From contig JAIKVL010000004.1 in assembly GCA_024685775.1 (NCBI GenBank), positions 1-64,000 on the forward strand: a stretch of 64,000 nucleotides of DNA, read 5' to 3'. Of the stretch, positions 35,405 to 43,061 are shown piece by piece. A model generated the notes under the pieces. The model had not been told where the DNA came from and made no database searches. It saw only the letters and a program-made list of their open reading frames with translations. Positions within the stretch are counted from its first letter, which is position 1. Every line of letters starts with the position of its first letter. The position numbers and the translations under genes are program-made. The DNA is from Clostridia bacterium. GTDB taxonomy: Bacteria > Bacillota > Clostridia > Christensenellales > CAG-1252.

Positions 35405-35476
35405 CGCGCGGTTGCTGTCGCAACCGAATCCCGTCTTTTAGGGATAATGCGAAAAGCAATTTGGAGCGGGAGACGG
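35405..35476. repeat. 72-bp unit covering the tRNA-Gly 3' end and flank
   Basis: Partner of 35269-35340. Bases 35462-35476 are the true tRNA-Gly 3' end. The 64 bp between the two units has more short palindromes (GCGCGATAGCGCG-type), and 35192-35268 is AT-rich with a GCAGCA/TGCTGC stem. No gene is seen anywhere in 35192-35461. Confidence 0.85.
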
Positions 35477-35536
35477 GATTCGGACCCGCGACATTTGCCT
35501 TGGCAAGGCAACGCTCTACCACTGAGCCACTCCCGC
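35462..35536 (-). tRNA. tRNA-Gly (anticodon GCC)
   Basis: 75 nt with encoded CCA and U discriminator. The acceptor GCGGGAG pairs with CTCCCGC, the anticodon stem TTGCC/GGCAA encloses the loop TTGCCAA, and the T-arm is CGGG TCCGAAT CCCG. First gene of the Gly-Cys-Leu-(T-box)-thrS run, with its own promoter 15 bp upstream. Confidence 0.97.
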
Positions 35537-35550
35537 GAAGTTGCTCTATT

Positions 35551-35579
35551 ACTATACCAAATACCATTTGGATTTGCAA
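35551..35579 (-). promoter_or_regulatory. Sigma-A promoter of the tRNA cluster
   Basis: Minus strand: TTGCAA at 35579-35574, 17-bp spacer, TATAGT at 35556-35551. The predicted start (~35544) is 8 nt before the tRNA-Gly 5' end. It lies just after the fakA stop. Confidence 0.75.
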
Positions 35580-35598
35580 CCGTTTTTACAAAAAAAGT

Positions 35599-37236
35599 TT
35601 ACTCAGCCGCCAAAATATAGAAGGAGTGCGGTTGGTCCCCTTTATAAGTAATGACTTCGAGATCCGGATAATCTTCTGCAAGACGATCCACGACGGCGTT
35701 AACGTCCTCTTCCGTAACGCCTTCGCCCGAATAGAGATTCAAGACGTCCATCTCGTCCATTCCCATTTTCTTGACAAGCGCGGAAACGACGTCGATCGCG
35801 CTGTCGCCTTTCGTCAGGATCTTTTTATCCGAAAGCCCGATGATATCGCCCTCTTTCAGAGAAAGCCCGTCCATTTTCGTGCTTCGGACCGCGGTCGTGA
35901 CCTGCGCGCATTTGACGGATTCGAAGGCTTCTTTCATCGCCGCGACGTTCTCTTCCGTCGAAGCGTTTTGATCGAAAGCGATCGCGGCGGCGATCCCGGC
36001 GGCGACGCTCTTCGTCGGTAAAACGACGCAATGGCGGCTCGCCATTTCCATCGCTTTTTCGGCGGCGAGAATAATATTACTGTTATTCGGAAGGACGATG
36101 ACGCTATCTGCGTTTACGCGGTTGATCGCAGACAAGATCTCGTTTACGCTCGGGTTCATCGTCTGCCCGCCTTCGACGATCACGTCCACCAAAAGATCCT
36201 TAAAGATCTGTTTGATGCCAGCGCCCGCACAAACCGCGACCATACCGATCGGCTTTTTATTCTTTTCCATTTCCGCTTTGATCTTGCGGTTTTGTTCGAG
36301 CATATTCTCGATCTTGACGCGATCGAGTTCGCCGAGGTCGAGCGCGTACTGCAAGGCGCGACCGGGGTTATTCGTGTGGACGTGGACTTTGACGAGTTCG
36401 AGATCGCCGATACAGATCAAACTGTTACCCAAACGGGCAAGTTTGTCGCGGAGTTTGTCGATATCGGACTCCGTGGCTCTCGGGCGAATGTTTTTCACGA
36501 AAAACTCGGTACAATAGGCAAATTCGATATCGTCCAGATCGTGAACGTCCGCGGCGAAGCCCGCGTCGAATTCGTCCGCGGCGACCTTGACCGCGACCTT
36601 CGGAATTTCCTTTCCTTCGATGACGAGGGTCAAGCCTTCGAGGACGCGCATAAGTCCCATGCCGCCCGCGTCCACGACGCCGGCTTTTTTCAGGACGGGA
36701 AGCATATTCGGAGTCTCCGCGAGGATTGCGTTGCCCTTTTCGAGGAGTTTCCGCATCATCGTCTCGAAACAGGCGTTTCTTCCGGACGCCCACTTTTCGG
36801 ATTCTTCGGCGACGACGCGAATAACGGTAAGGATGGTTCCTTCCTTCGGTTTATTCACTGCGCCGTAAGCGACTTTCGCACCCTGCTGCAAAGCCTTCGA
36901 AAAATTCTTCAAAGACAAGAGCCCCGCCGTTTCTCCCGTAACGTCCGAAATACCCTTAAAGATCTGAGTAAGGATAACGCCGCTGTTTCCTCTCGCGCCG
37001 CGAAGCGCGCCGATAGAAAGCGCCGAGGAAAATTTCTCCCAAGAGAGTTCTTCTTCTTTGATTGCTTGGATCTCGCGCGCGGCGCTCGCCGCCGTCGCGC
37101 ACATATTGGTGCCGGTGTCTCCGTCCGGAACGGGGAAAACGTTATGCGCGTTTATCTCCTGCTCGTAGACCGCGAGATTCTGGCAAGCTCCCGATATCAT
37201 ATCGCGAAGCATTTTAACGTCGATACTTTTTATCAT
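35599..37236 (-). CDS. fakA: Fatty acid kinase catalytic subunit (DAK2-domain, YloV)
   Basis: The 545 residues have an N-terminal DAK2 kinase domain (NVFPVPDGDTGTNMCAT with metal-binding Asp residues, GARGNSGVILTQ, VDAGGMGLMRVLEG) and a C-terminal FakA/DegV-interacting domain. With a FakB protein it phosphorylates exogenous fatty acids. No fakB (DegV) gene is in the window. It follows yloU by 8 bp, the conserved yloU-yloV pair. No clear intrinsic terminator lies between it and the tRNA promoter. Confidence 0.93.
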   Translation of the reverse strand: MIKSIDVKMLRDMISGACQNLAVYEQEINAHNVFPVPDGDTGTNMCATAASAAREIQAIKEEELSWEKFSSALSIGALRGARGNSGVILTQIFKGISDVTGETAGLLSLKNFSKALQQGAKVAYGAVNKPKEGTILTVIRVVAEESEKWASGRNACFETMMRKLLEKGNAILAETPNMLPVLKKAGVVDAGGMGLMRVLEGLTLVIEGKEIPKVAVKVAADEFDAGFAADVHDLDDIEFAYCTEFFVKNIRPRATESDIDKLRDKLARLGNSLICIGDLELVKVHVHTNNPGRALQYALDLGELDRVKIENMLEQNRKIKAEMEKNKKPIGMVAVCAGAGIKQIFKDLLVDVIVEGGQTMNPSVNEILSAINRVNADSVIVLPNNSNIILAAEKAMEMASRHCVVLPTKSVAAGIAAAIAFDQNASTEENVAAMKEAFESVKCAQVTTAVRSTKMDGLSLKEGDIIGLSDKKILTKGDSAIDVVSALVKKMGMDEMDVLNLYSGEGVTEEDVNAVVDRLAEDYPDLEVITYKGDQPHSFYILAAE

Positions 37237-37244
37237 ATATACTC

Positions 37245-37595
37245 CTAAACCTTAATGCCGACGACGTTTACGTTCACCTGCATCACGCGCATTCCCGTAA
37301 ACGCCTCGACGGAATAGGTCACGACCGAGCGAAGAGATTCGGTGACCGCGTCAACGAGCACCCCCTGCTTCAAAATCACGAAAACGTCGATAAAGATCTT
37401 ATTATCGACGGTCGTAACGCGTATTCCTTTGGTGTTGCCGTTTTGTTTGAATAAAGAAGCGAGAGAATCGGTAAATCTTCTCGAAACGAGCTCGACCACG
37501 CCGTAACATTCCGAGGCGGCGCGACAAGCGCACATTGCCACGGCTTCGTCCGACACGGTGATTTTGCCGTATTTGTTGGAAGTCTTTACAGCCAT
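37245..37595 (-). CDS. Asp23/Gls24 family envelope protein (YloU)
   Basis: The 116 residues are an Asp23-family domain: GKITVSDEAVAMCACRAASECYGVVEL, KGIRVTTVDNKIFIDVFVILKQGV and FTGMRVMQVNVNVVGI. Such proteins are linked to envelope stress and lipid metabolism. The pairing with fakA is conserved. The open frame extends to 37664, but the ATG at 37595 is preceded by GGAGAG and starts at the family's MAVKT-like N-terminus. Divergent from rpmB. Confidence 0.92.
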   Translation of the reverse strand: MAVKTSNKYGKITVSDEAVAMCACRAASECYGVVELVSRRFTDSLASLFKQNGNTKGIRVTTVDNKIFIDVFVILKQGVLVDAVTESLRSVVTYSVEAFTGMRVMQVNVNVVGIKV

Positions 37596-37623
37596 ATCTC
37601 TCTCCGTAAAAAATTCTATATAT

Positions 37624-37653
37624 ATGATACTATTATTATTTACTCCTTTGCAA
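37624..37653 (-). promoter_or_regulatory. Probable promoter of yloU-fakA
   Basis: Minus strand: TTGCAA at 37653-37648, 18-bp spacer, TATCAT at 37629-37624 (5 of 6 consensus). The predicted start is ~37617. Confidence 0.6.
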
Positions 37654-37680
37654 GTAATTTTCAAAATTACTTAAAATCTG

Positions 37681-37709
37681 TTGCCAAGCGTAAAATTTCG
37701 TGCTATATT
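37681..37709 (+). promoter_or_regulatory. Sigma-A promoter of rpmB
   Basis: Plus strand: TTGCCA at 37681-37686, 17-bp spacer, TATATT at 37704-37709. The predicted start is ~37716 with a ~60-nt leader before GGGAGGT and the ATG. Confidence 0.75.
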
Positions 37710-37777
37710 TAATAAGTCGCGTTTTGGAGAGATCCATTTCGCCGTCAGTGAGAATCGTTACGGGAGGTAATGGATAT

Positions 37778-37975
37778 ATGTCGAGAGTTTGCAGCGTATG
37801 CGGAAAAAGTAAAATGAGCGGAAACACGGTGAGCCACAGCAACCGTAAAGCACCGACCCATTGGAACGCGAACATTCAAAAGGTCTCCGTCGTCGATGAG
37901 AACGGCACGGTTTCCAAGAAGTACGTCTGCACGAGATGCCTGAGAAACGGCGCCGTGCAAAGAAAGGCGAACTAA
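37778..37975 (+). CDS. rpmB: 50S ribosomal protein L28
   Basis: The 65 residues start MSRVCSVCGKSKMSGNTVSHS and end VCTRCLRNGAVQRKAN. The two CxxC pairs make this the zinc-binding (C+) form. Upstream in-frame methionines are rejected because GGGAGGT lies 10 nt before the ATG at 37778 and L28 begins there. One of only three plus-strand genes. It is divergent from yloU and convergent with spoVM, the conserved Firmicutes arrangement at this locus. Confidence 0.97.
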   Translation: MSRVCSVCGKSKMSGNTVSHSNRKAPTHWNANIQKVSVVDENGTVSKKYVCTRCLRNGAVQRKAN

Positions 37976-37985
37976 CCTTTTCGTT

Positions 37986-38020
37986 AAAAAAGATCCTCGG
38001 GTTTCGAGGATCTTTTTTTT
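37986..38020. terminator. Terminator between rpmB and spoVM (bidirectional)
   Basis: AAAAAAGATCCTCG and CGAGGATCTTTTTT form a long stem with a short loop, followed by T-runs on the plus strand and A/T tracts on both sides. It ends rpmB and probably the yicC-to-spoVM transcript. Confidence 0.9.
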
Positions 38021-38040
38021 ATTTTTTCGAACGCTTCGCC

Positions 38041-38124
38041 CTACTTTCGCGCGCGTTTCTTTCCGCAAAACAGCCGCAAGACCGCTTTCAAAAAAGACGG
38101 CGGATTTACGCAAACCATTTTCAA
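38041..38124 (-). CDS. spoVM: Stage V sporulation protein M (tiny membrane-curvature peptide)
   Basis: Encodes 27 residues, MKMVCVNPPSFLKAVLRLFCGKKRARK by translation from TTG (split here as MKMVCVNPPSFLKA and VLRLFCGKKRARK). AAGGAGG lies 7 nt before the TTG. The next ATG is two codons on. Bacillus SpoVM is a 26-residue amphipathic helix that marks the forespore surface and recruits the coat protein SpoIVA. Shared positions here are Pro9, Phe11-Leu12, Arg17, Gly21 and a basic end. The site between thiN and rpmB is exactly that of spoVM in Bacillus. No other product fits the 114-bp space. Confidence 0.85.
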   Translation of the reverse strand: MKMVCVNPPSFLKAVLRLFCGKKRARK

Positions 38125-38136
38125 AGCCACACCTCC

Positions 38137-38736
38137 TTATCCGAATTTATGATAAAGCAGTGCGCTTCCCTCCTTTACGCTGACGAACACCGAGTTTTCC
38201 GTGCATTCGTTGGACAATCCGAGCGTGTCGCTTTTGGTCAGGACGGCACCGTCCGCAGGGTATTTGAGCCCTTTCGCCTTTATTATATGCACGGTTTCCG
38301 AAAAAGGTACGATCGATAAAACGTCTCCCGCTGCCACGTCCAAAAACAAATTCCCGTCGAGATAGTAAAGATCGAAATCGTCTCCGCGAAGGACGGCGGT
38401 CGCGCCGAGATCGCGGGCGAGTTTCAAAAGGTGAAGATTATAAAGCGAATGGTCGGGTCTGCCGCCCCATCCGCCGTAAATATCGATAAAGAAATAATTC
38501 CGCAGGATCGCCTCGCGGATCGCGAGTTCCCCATCCGAAAAATCCTTTTCGGCTTGAACGGTCAAGACGCCTATATCCTTCGGGACGAAGCCGAGACTGT
38601 CCATATCCCCGACGACGAGATCGGGGCGGATCTTGTTTTCGAGAGCGCGAAGATAGCCTTCGTCCGCGGCGATCACGAAATCCGAGGGCAGCATCCGTTT
38701 GAATTTTTGCGACAGGACGATCGCCGCTTTTTTCAT
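38137..38736 (-). CDS. thiN: Thiamine pyrophosphokinase
   Basis: Converts thiamine to thiamine diphosphate. The 199 residues show AADEGYLRALENKIRPDLVVGDMDS, the metal motif EKDFSDGELAI, and the substrate loop GGWGGRPDHSLYNLHLL. The usual GGxGGRxDH is intact. The start overlaps rpe by 4 nt. The order rpe-thiN-spoVM is as in Bacillus. Confidence 0.96.
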   Translation of the reverse strand: MKKAAIVLSQKFKRMLPSDFVIAADEGYLRALENKIRPDLVVGDMDSLGFVPKDIGVLTVQAEKDFSDGELAIREAILRNYFFIDIYGGWGGRPDHSLYNLHLLKLARDLGATAVLRGDDFDLYYLDGNLFLDVAAGDVLSIVPFSETVHIIKAKGLKYPADGAVLTKSDTLGLSNECTENSVFVSVKEGSALLYHKFG

Positions 38737-39383
38737 CCGCGCATCACCTTGATCGCGGCGACCTTATCATCCGCTTTGAAGGTCGCGCTTCCGGCGACGA
38801 GGACGGTGATCCCGAGATCGCGGAATTTCGCGGCGTTGCCGAGCGTTACGCCGCCGTCCAGTTCCAAAAGGATATCGCGCCCGCTCTTTTTGATCTCTTC
38901 GGCGAGGACTTTGATATTCTCATCCACGGTTTCGATATAAGACTGACCGCCGAATCCCGGGAAAACTCCCATCAGGACGATCATATCGACGAGATCCATA
39001 TAGTCTTTCACAAGCGAAAAATCCTTGTCGGGATTGACGACGAGCCCGCATTTCACGCCCTTATTTTTGATTTTCAAAAGCGTCTCTCTCGGATTCTTCG
39101 ACGCTTCCGGATGGAAGGTCACGAAATCCGCGCCCGCGTCGCAAAAGCGTTCGACGTACAATTCGGGTTCGACGATCATCAAATGCACGTCGAGCGGCAA
39201 ATTCGTGTGCGGACGGATCGCTTTGATCATCGGCATCCCGAACGTGATATTCGGGACGAATCTTCCGTCCATAACGTCGCAGTGGACGAGATCCGCTCCC
39301 CACTTTTCGACGTTTTCCACCGTCTCGCCCATATTCGCGAAATCACCCGACAAAATCGACGGAGCAACTTTAACAGAACTCAT
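38733..39383 (-). CDS. rpe: Ribulose-phosphate 3-epimerase
   Basis: Interconverts ribulose-5-P and xylulose-5-P. The 216-residue TIM barrel has VAPSILSGDFANM, HCDVMDGRFVPNITFGMP, LDVHLMIVEP, TFHPEAS and ELDGGVTLGNA, so the metal/acid-base Asp and His residues are present. The phosphate-side loop reads MGVFPGFGGQ, where MSVNPGFGGQ is usual. The frame is open to 39434, but the ATG at 39383 begins at the family N-terminus with a purine-rich GGGGG site upstream. It lies 14 bp after rlmN. The prpC-prkC-rsgA genes found here in Bacillus are absent. Confidence 0.96.
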   Translation of the reverse strand: MSSVKVAPSILSGDFANMGETVENVEKWGADLVHCDVMDGRFVPNITFGMPMIKAIRPHTNLPLDVHLMIVEPELYVERFCDAGADFVTFHPEASKNPRETLLKIKNKGVKCGLVVNPDKDFSLVKDYMDLVDMIVLMGVFPGFGGQSYIETVDENIKVLAEEIKKSGRDILLELDGGVTLGNAAKFRDLGITVLVAGSATFKADDKVAAIKVMRG

Positions 39384-39397
39384 ACTCTTTTCCCCCT

Positions 39398-40438
39398 CTA
39401 TTCCTGTTGATATTTTGCGCGAAGCTGTCCGCACGCGCCTTCGATATCCGCGCCCATCGTTCGGCGAACCGTGGCTTCCACGCCGCCCTTTTCGAGAAGA
39501 CCCTGAAAACGATACGCGTCTTTACGGCTCGTCCCTTCGAGACCCCTCTCTTTAACGAAGTTCAAAACGATCAAATTCACGATACACGGAAACCCTTTTA
39601 CTTTTTCGATCAACGCGGCGGCGTCCTTCTCGCCGTCGTTGACGCCCTTTATCAGGGAATACTCGAAGACGACGCGCCGTTTGGTCTTCTCGAACCAGCG
39701 TTTTGCCGCGGCGATCACGTCAGAAACGCCGTATCTTTTATTGATCGGCATAATGGACGAACGGACTTCGTCCCGCGCGGCGTGCAGAGAAAAGGTCATC
39801 GTCACGGGGATATCTTCTTCGATGAAACGGTCGAATTTCTCCAAGAGTCCGCACGTCGAAAGCGAGATATTCCGATAGCTGACGTTCAGCCCTTTTTCGG
39901 CGTTTACGAGGCGAAGGAATTTTACGACGTTGTCATAGTTATCCAAGGGTTCCCCGCTCCCCATTAAGACGATATTCGTGATCTTCCGATTTTTGAGATC
40001 GCCGCCGTCGAACGCGTTTGCGAGGATGACCTCGCCGAGGATCTCGCCCGCGGACAGGTTTCGTTTGAGTCCGTTTAGCCCCGACGCGCAAAACGCGCAA
40101 TTCATTCGACAACCGACCTGCGTAGAAACGCAAAGCGTGTTTCCGTACTTATAGCGCATCAAAACGCCTTCGACCATATCGCCGTCCCACAAAGAAAACA
40201 GAAACTTTACGGTATCGTCGATCTCGGAGCGAAAAGAACGGAATATCTTCATTCCGGTCGAGACGAAACCTTCGCTCGAAAGTTTTTGCTTCAAAGCCGC
40301 GGAGATCGTCGAAATATCCTCGGGCTCTTTACCCTGCTGAACGCCGAGATAGATCTGCTCCGCGCGGAAAGGTTTTTCTCCGAGCGAAAGCATCGTTTCT
40401 TTTAACTCATCAAGCGTAAGATCGGCAAGCAGTTTCAT
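39398..40438 (-). CDS. rlmN: Dual-specificity RNA methyltransferase RlmN
   Basis: Radical-SAM enzyme adding C2-methyl to A2503 of 23S rRNA and A37 of some tRNAs. The 346 residues have the cluster motif CRMNCAFC, STQVGCRMNC, LMGSGEPLDNYDNVVKFLRL, and a C-terminal VEATVRRTMGADIEGACGQL carrying the second conserved cysteine. It overlaps rsmB by 4 nt. Confidence 0.97.
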   Translation of the reverse strand: MKLLADLTLDELKETMLSLGEKPFRAEQIYLGVQQGKEPEDISTISAALKQKLSSEGFVSTGMKIFRSFRSEIDDTVKFLFSLWDGDMVEGVLMRYKYGNTLCVSTQVGCRMNCAFCASGLNGLKRNLSAGEILGEVILANAFDGGDLKNRKITNIVLMGSGEPLDNYDNVVKFLRLVNAEKGLNVSYRNISLSTCGLLEKFDRFIEEDIPVTMTFSLHAARDEVRSSIMPINKRYGVSDVIAAAKRWFEKTKRRVVFEYSLIKGVNDGEKDAAALIEKVKGFPCIVNLIVLNFVKERGLEGTSRKDAYRFQGLLEKGGVEATVRRTMGADIEGACGQLRAKYQQE

Positions 40439-41661
40439 TTCTTCTCCAAAACGGCGAAATAGAATCCTTCGCCGCCCTTTTCATTGATCTCGGTGTATTT
40501 CTCGTTTTTCAGCGCGAACGCGGCGTTTTCCGCGAGAAACGCGCGAACGTTCTCTCCGCACTCGGACGGAAGATCGGAGCAAGTCGAATAGACGAGTTTA
40601 CCCCCCGCGGAAACGTAACGCGAAACGTTTTCGAGGAGCGCACGCTGCAAACGCGCGAGCGCGTCCACGTCGGATTCCGTCTTAAACAAGACGACGTCCG
40701 GATTCGAAGGAAGCGTCCCGAAGCCCGAGCAAGGCGCGTCCAAAAGAACGAGCGAAAACGCGCCTTCGAACGCGGGACAAAATTCCGTCTGATCCCGAAC
40801 CTCCGCGCGAACGTTTTTAACGTTCATTCTTTCCGCGTATTTTTTTATCAATTCCACGCGATGCGGATAAAGGTCGGTCGCCGTGACCGTCCCTTTGATC
40901 CGCTCCGCGAGATAGACGCTTTTTCCCCCGGGCGCGGCGCAACAATCGAGCGCGTCGCCGCTAACGGGGAGCGCGGCTTCGCAGATCTCCGCGCTGCCAA
41001 GGCTCATCGCCGTCGCTTTTCCTTCCTCGAAAAGATCGGAAAGCGCGCCGACCGATCGGATCAAAAAGCCGTAGGCCGTCTCTTCAAAAGCGATTCCTTT
41101 TGCTTGAAGCGCGGCGCGAAGGTTCCCTTTTCCGAAGGAAACGGAAGCGCGAACGTGCGTCGCGGAAGTTCCTTTCGCAAAAAGGAGCTCCCTTGCCTTT
41201 TCTTCTCCGAGTTCTCGAATATATCGCTTTACGAGCCAAACGGGGCGATTGCTTTCCGCGGAGAGCCTTTCGAGCTTCCCTTCCGGAATAAGGTCGACAC
41301 CCTCTGCGGCGTACTTTCGGAGAACGGCGTTCAAAAAGCCTTTGACGCCGCTTTTTCCGACCGTGCAAGCCGTCTTGACGATTTCGTCCACCGCGGCGAA
41401 CGCGGGAACGTCGTCCATATATTTGATCGCGTACATTCCCATTTTGAGAAGAACGGCGACCGACGTTTTCGGAGCTTTCGAAACGAGGCGGGAGATCTGA
41501 TAATCAAAAAGATAGGTATGCTCGATGACGCCGTAGGTCAAGCGCAGGCTTCCTTTGGACGCGGATAGCGCCGCGCCTTGCTTTTTGACCGCTTCTCCGA
41601 CGAACGCTTTTCGGACGAAAACGTCCGTCAGCGCGCCGTACGCCTCGACGAGCCCTCTCAT
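40435..41661 (-). CDS. rsmB: 16S rRNA (cytosine-967-C5)-methyltransferase RsmB
   Basis: The 408 residues have an N-terminal NusB-like RNA-binding domain and a C-terminal Rossmann methyltransferase: SAM loop ALDCCAAPGGKSVYLAERI, motif IV LLDAPCSGFGTLPSNPDV with one catalytic cysteine, and motif VI VYSTCSDLPSECGENV with the second. It lies 1 bp after fmt and overlaps rlmN by 4 nt, as in the fmt-rsmB-rlmN order of Bacillus. Confidence 0.95.
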   Translation of the reverse strand: MRGLVEAYGALTDVFVRKAFVGEAVKKQGAALSASKGSLRLTYGVIEHTYLFDYQISRLVSKAPKTSVAVLLKMGMYAIKYMDDVPAFAAVDEIVKTACTVGKSGVKGFLNAVLRKYAAEGVDLIPEGKLERLSAESNRPVWLVKRYIRELGEEKARELLFAKGTSATHVRASVSFGKGNLRAALQAKGIAFEETAYGFLIRSVGALSDLFEEGKATAMSLGSAEICEAALPVSGDALDCCAAPGGKSVYLAERIKGTVTATDLYPHRVELIKKYAERMNVKNVRAEVRDQTEFCPAFEGAFSLVLLDAPCSGFGTLPSNPDVVLFKTESDVDALARLQRALLENVSRYVSAGGKLVYSTCSDLPSECGENVRAFLAENAAFALKNEKYTEINEKGGEGFYFAVLEKK

Positions 41662-41662
41662 A

Positions 41663-42577
41663 TTATCGGATTTCCTTATTCAAAAGATCGGCGTGACCGA
41701 TCAAATATTCGCGTCCCGACATCCTTTTCTTTCCCTCTTTTTGGATCGAACGAAGGCGGATCGCTCCGTCCGCGAGATTCAGAACGGGATCGCCGTCCGA
41801 CGCGTAAAAAGTTCCTTCTCTTCCGCGCTTTTCCGCCGCCGAAGCGGAATAGATCTTGATCCTTTCACCGTCGACGAAGACGTATGCCACGGGCCACGGA
41901 TCGTACGCGCGAATCTTCAAAAGCGCGTTTTTCGCATTCTCGGTCTTTTCGATCACCGCGTCCGTTTTGCGGATCATTTTGCAAAAAGTCGCTTGGGAAT
42001 GATCCTGCGGGGTATAGACCGCCTCGCCCTTTTCCACGAGGTCGAGCGCTTCGACGATCGCCGCCGCCCCGATCTCCGCGATCTTATCGAAAAGCGTTCC
42101 CGCGGTATCTTCGTCCGAGATCGGAATCTCTTTTTTCAAAAGGACGTCGCCCGCGTCCACTTCGAGCGCCGTCTTCATGATCGTTACGCCCGTAACGCTG
42201 TCGTCGTTCAAAAGGCAAGACTGGATCGGGCTCGATCCGCGATACAAAGGAAGAAGCGAACCGTGGACGTTCAGCGTCCCGAATTTCGGAATATCGAGGA
42301 TCTCCTGAGAGAGGATCTGCCCAAACGCCGCCGTCACCATCACGTCGGGCGCGAGCGAACGGACGAGTTCGACGCCTTCTTTCCGAAGACTGTTGAATTG
42401 ATAGACTTTAAGCCCGAGTTTTTCCGCTTCGACCTTGACGGGCGGCGGAGTCATCACGCGGCGATTTCCCTCTTTATCGGGTTGCGTGATCACGGCGAGG
42501 ATCTCGTGCGCGGACGAAGCGATCGCGCGAAGCGAAGGAATCGCAAAATCGGGAGTTCCGAGAAACAAAACTTTCAT
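41663..42577 (-). CDS. fmt: Methionyl-tRNA formyltransferase
   Basis: Formylates initiator Met-tRNA. The 304 residues have an N-terminal hydrolase-type domain (VLFLGTPDFAIPSLRAI, the loop GTLNVHGSLLPLYRGSSPIQ with catalytic Asn and His, EVDAGDVLLKKEI) and a C-terminal OB-like tRNA-binding domain (FYASDGDPVLNLADGAIRL). Adjacent to def (1 bp), the deformylase that reverses the modification on new proteins. Confidence 0.96.
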   Translation of the reverse strand: MKVLFLGTPDFAIPSLRAIASSAHEILAVITQPDKEGNRRVMTPPPVKVEAEKLGLKVYQFNSLRKEGVELVRSLAPDVMVTAAFGQILSQEILDIPKFGTLNVHGSLLPLYRGSSPIQSCLLNDDSVTGVTIMKTALEVDAGDVLLKKEIPISDEDTAGTLFDKIAEIGAAAIVEALDLVEKGEAVYTPQDHSQATFCKMIRKTDAVIEKTENAKNALLKIRAYDPWPVAYVFVDGERIKIYSASAAEKRGREGTFYASDGDPVLNLADGAIRLRSIQKEGKKRMSGREYLIGHADLLNKEIR

Positions 42578-42578
42578 A

Positions 42579-43049
42579 CTATTTCTTTTTTACTTTGACT
42601 TCTTTGTCGTAAAAGAGGACGCCGGACAGGTGATCGATCTCGTGAGACGCGACGACGGCGTTGAAATCCGTAAACGTGCGCTCGATCTTTTCTCCTTTTC
42701 TGTTTTGAAATTTGACCGTAACGCTTTTCGGGCGTTGGACGTCGCACCGCTTTCCGGGAACGGACAGGCACCCTTCCGCGCCGATCTGCTTTCCGCTTTT
42801 TTTGACGATCGAAGGATTGATCATTTCGAGGATCTCTCTTTCTTCGGGGTCCTCGGTTTCCATTTCGCAGATCACGGCTTGGCGCAAAATGCCGACTTGG
42901 GGAGCGGCGATGCCGACGCCGTCCGCCGCGCGCATCGTTTCCAGCATATCGTCCAAAAGAGCGAACAATTTCGAGTCGAAAGAGTCGACGGGTCTTGATT
43001 TTTTGCGGAGCAAAGGTTCTCCGTCTTTTACGATATCTCTGATAGCCAT
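42579..43049 (-). CDS. def: Peptide deformylase
   Basis: Removes the formyl group from new proteins. The 156 residues have the three motifs GVGIAAPQVGI, EGCLSVPG (metal Cys) and HEIDHLSGV (HExxH). The sequence is of the short type 1 form. It lies 12 bp after priA with AGGAGG upstream of the ATG. Confidence 0.97.
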   Translation of the reverse strand: MAIRDIVKDGEPLLRKKSRPVDSFDSKLFALLDDMLETMRAADGVGIAAPQVGILRQAVICEMETEDPEEREILEMINPSIVKKSGKQIGAEGCLSVPGKRCDVQRPKSVTVKFQNRKGEKIERTFTDFNAVVASHEIDHLSGVLFYDKEVKVKKK

Positions 43050-43061
43050 TTTATCCTCCTG

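Noticed and set aside
35192-35461. CRISPR-like array or integrated element between tRNA-Cys and tRNA-Gly
   Set aside because: There are only two repeat units 136 bp apart, no regular spacers, no cas or integrase gene, and the units are tied to a tRNA 3' end.
35462-35536. tRNA-Gly with a possible alanine anticodon (GGC)
   Set aside because: Careful reverse complementing gives loop TTGCCAA, anticodon GCC. The palindromic TTGCCTTGGCAAGGCAA on the plus strand makes the misreading easy.
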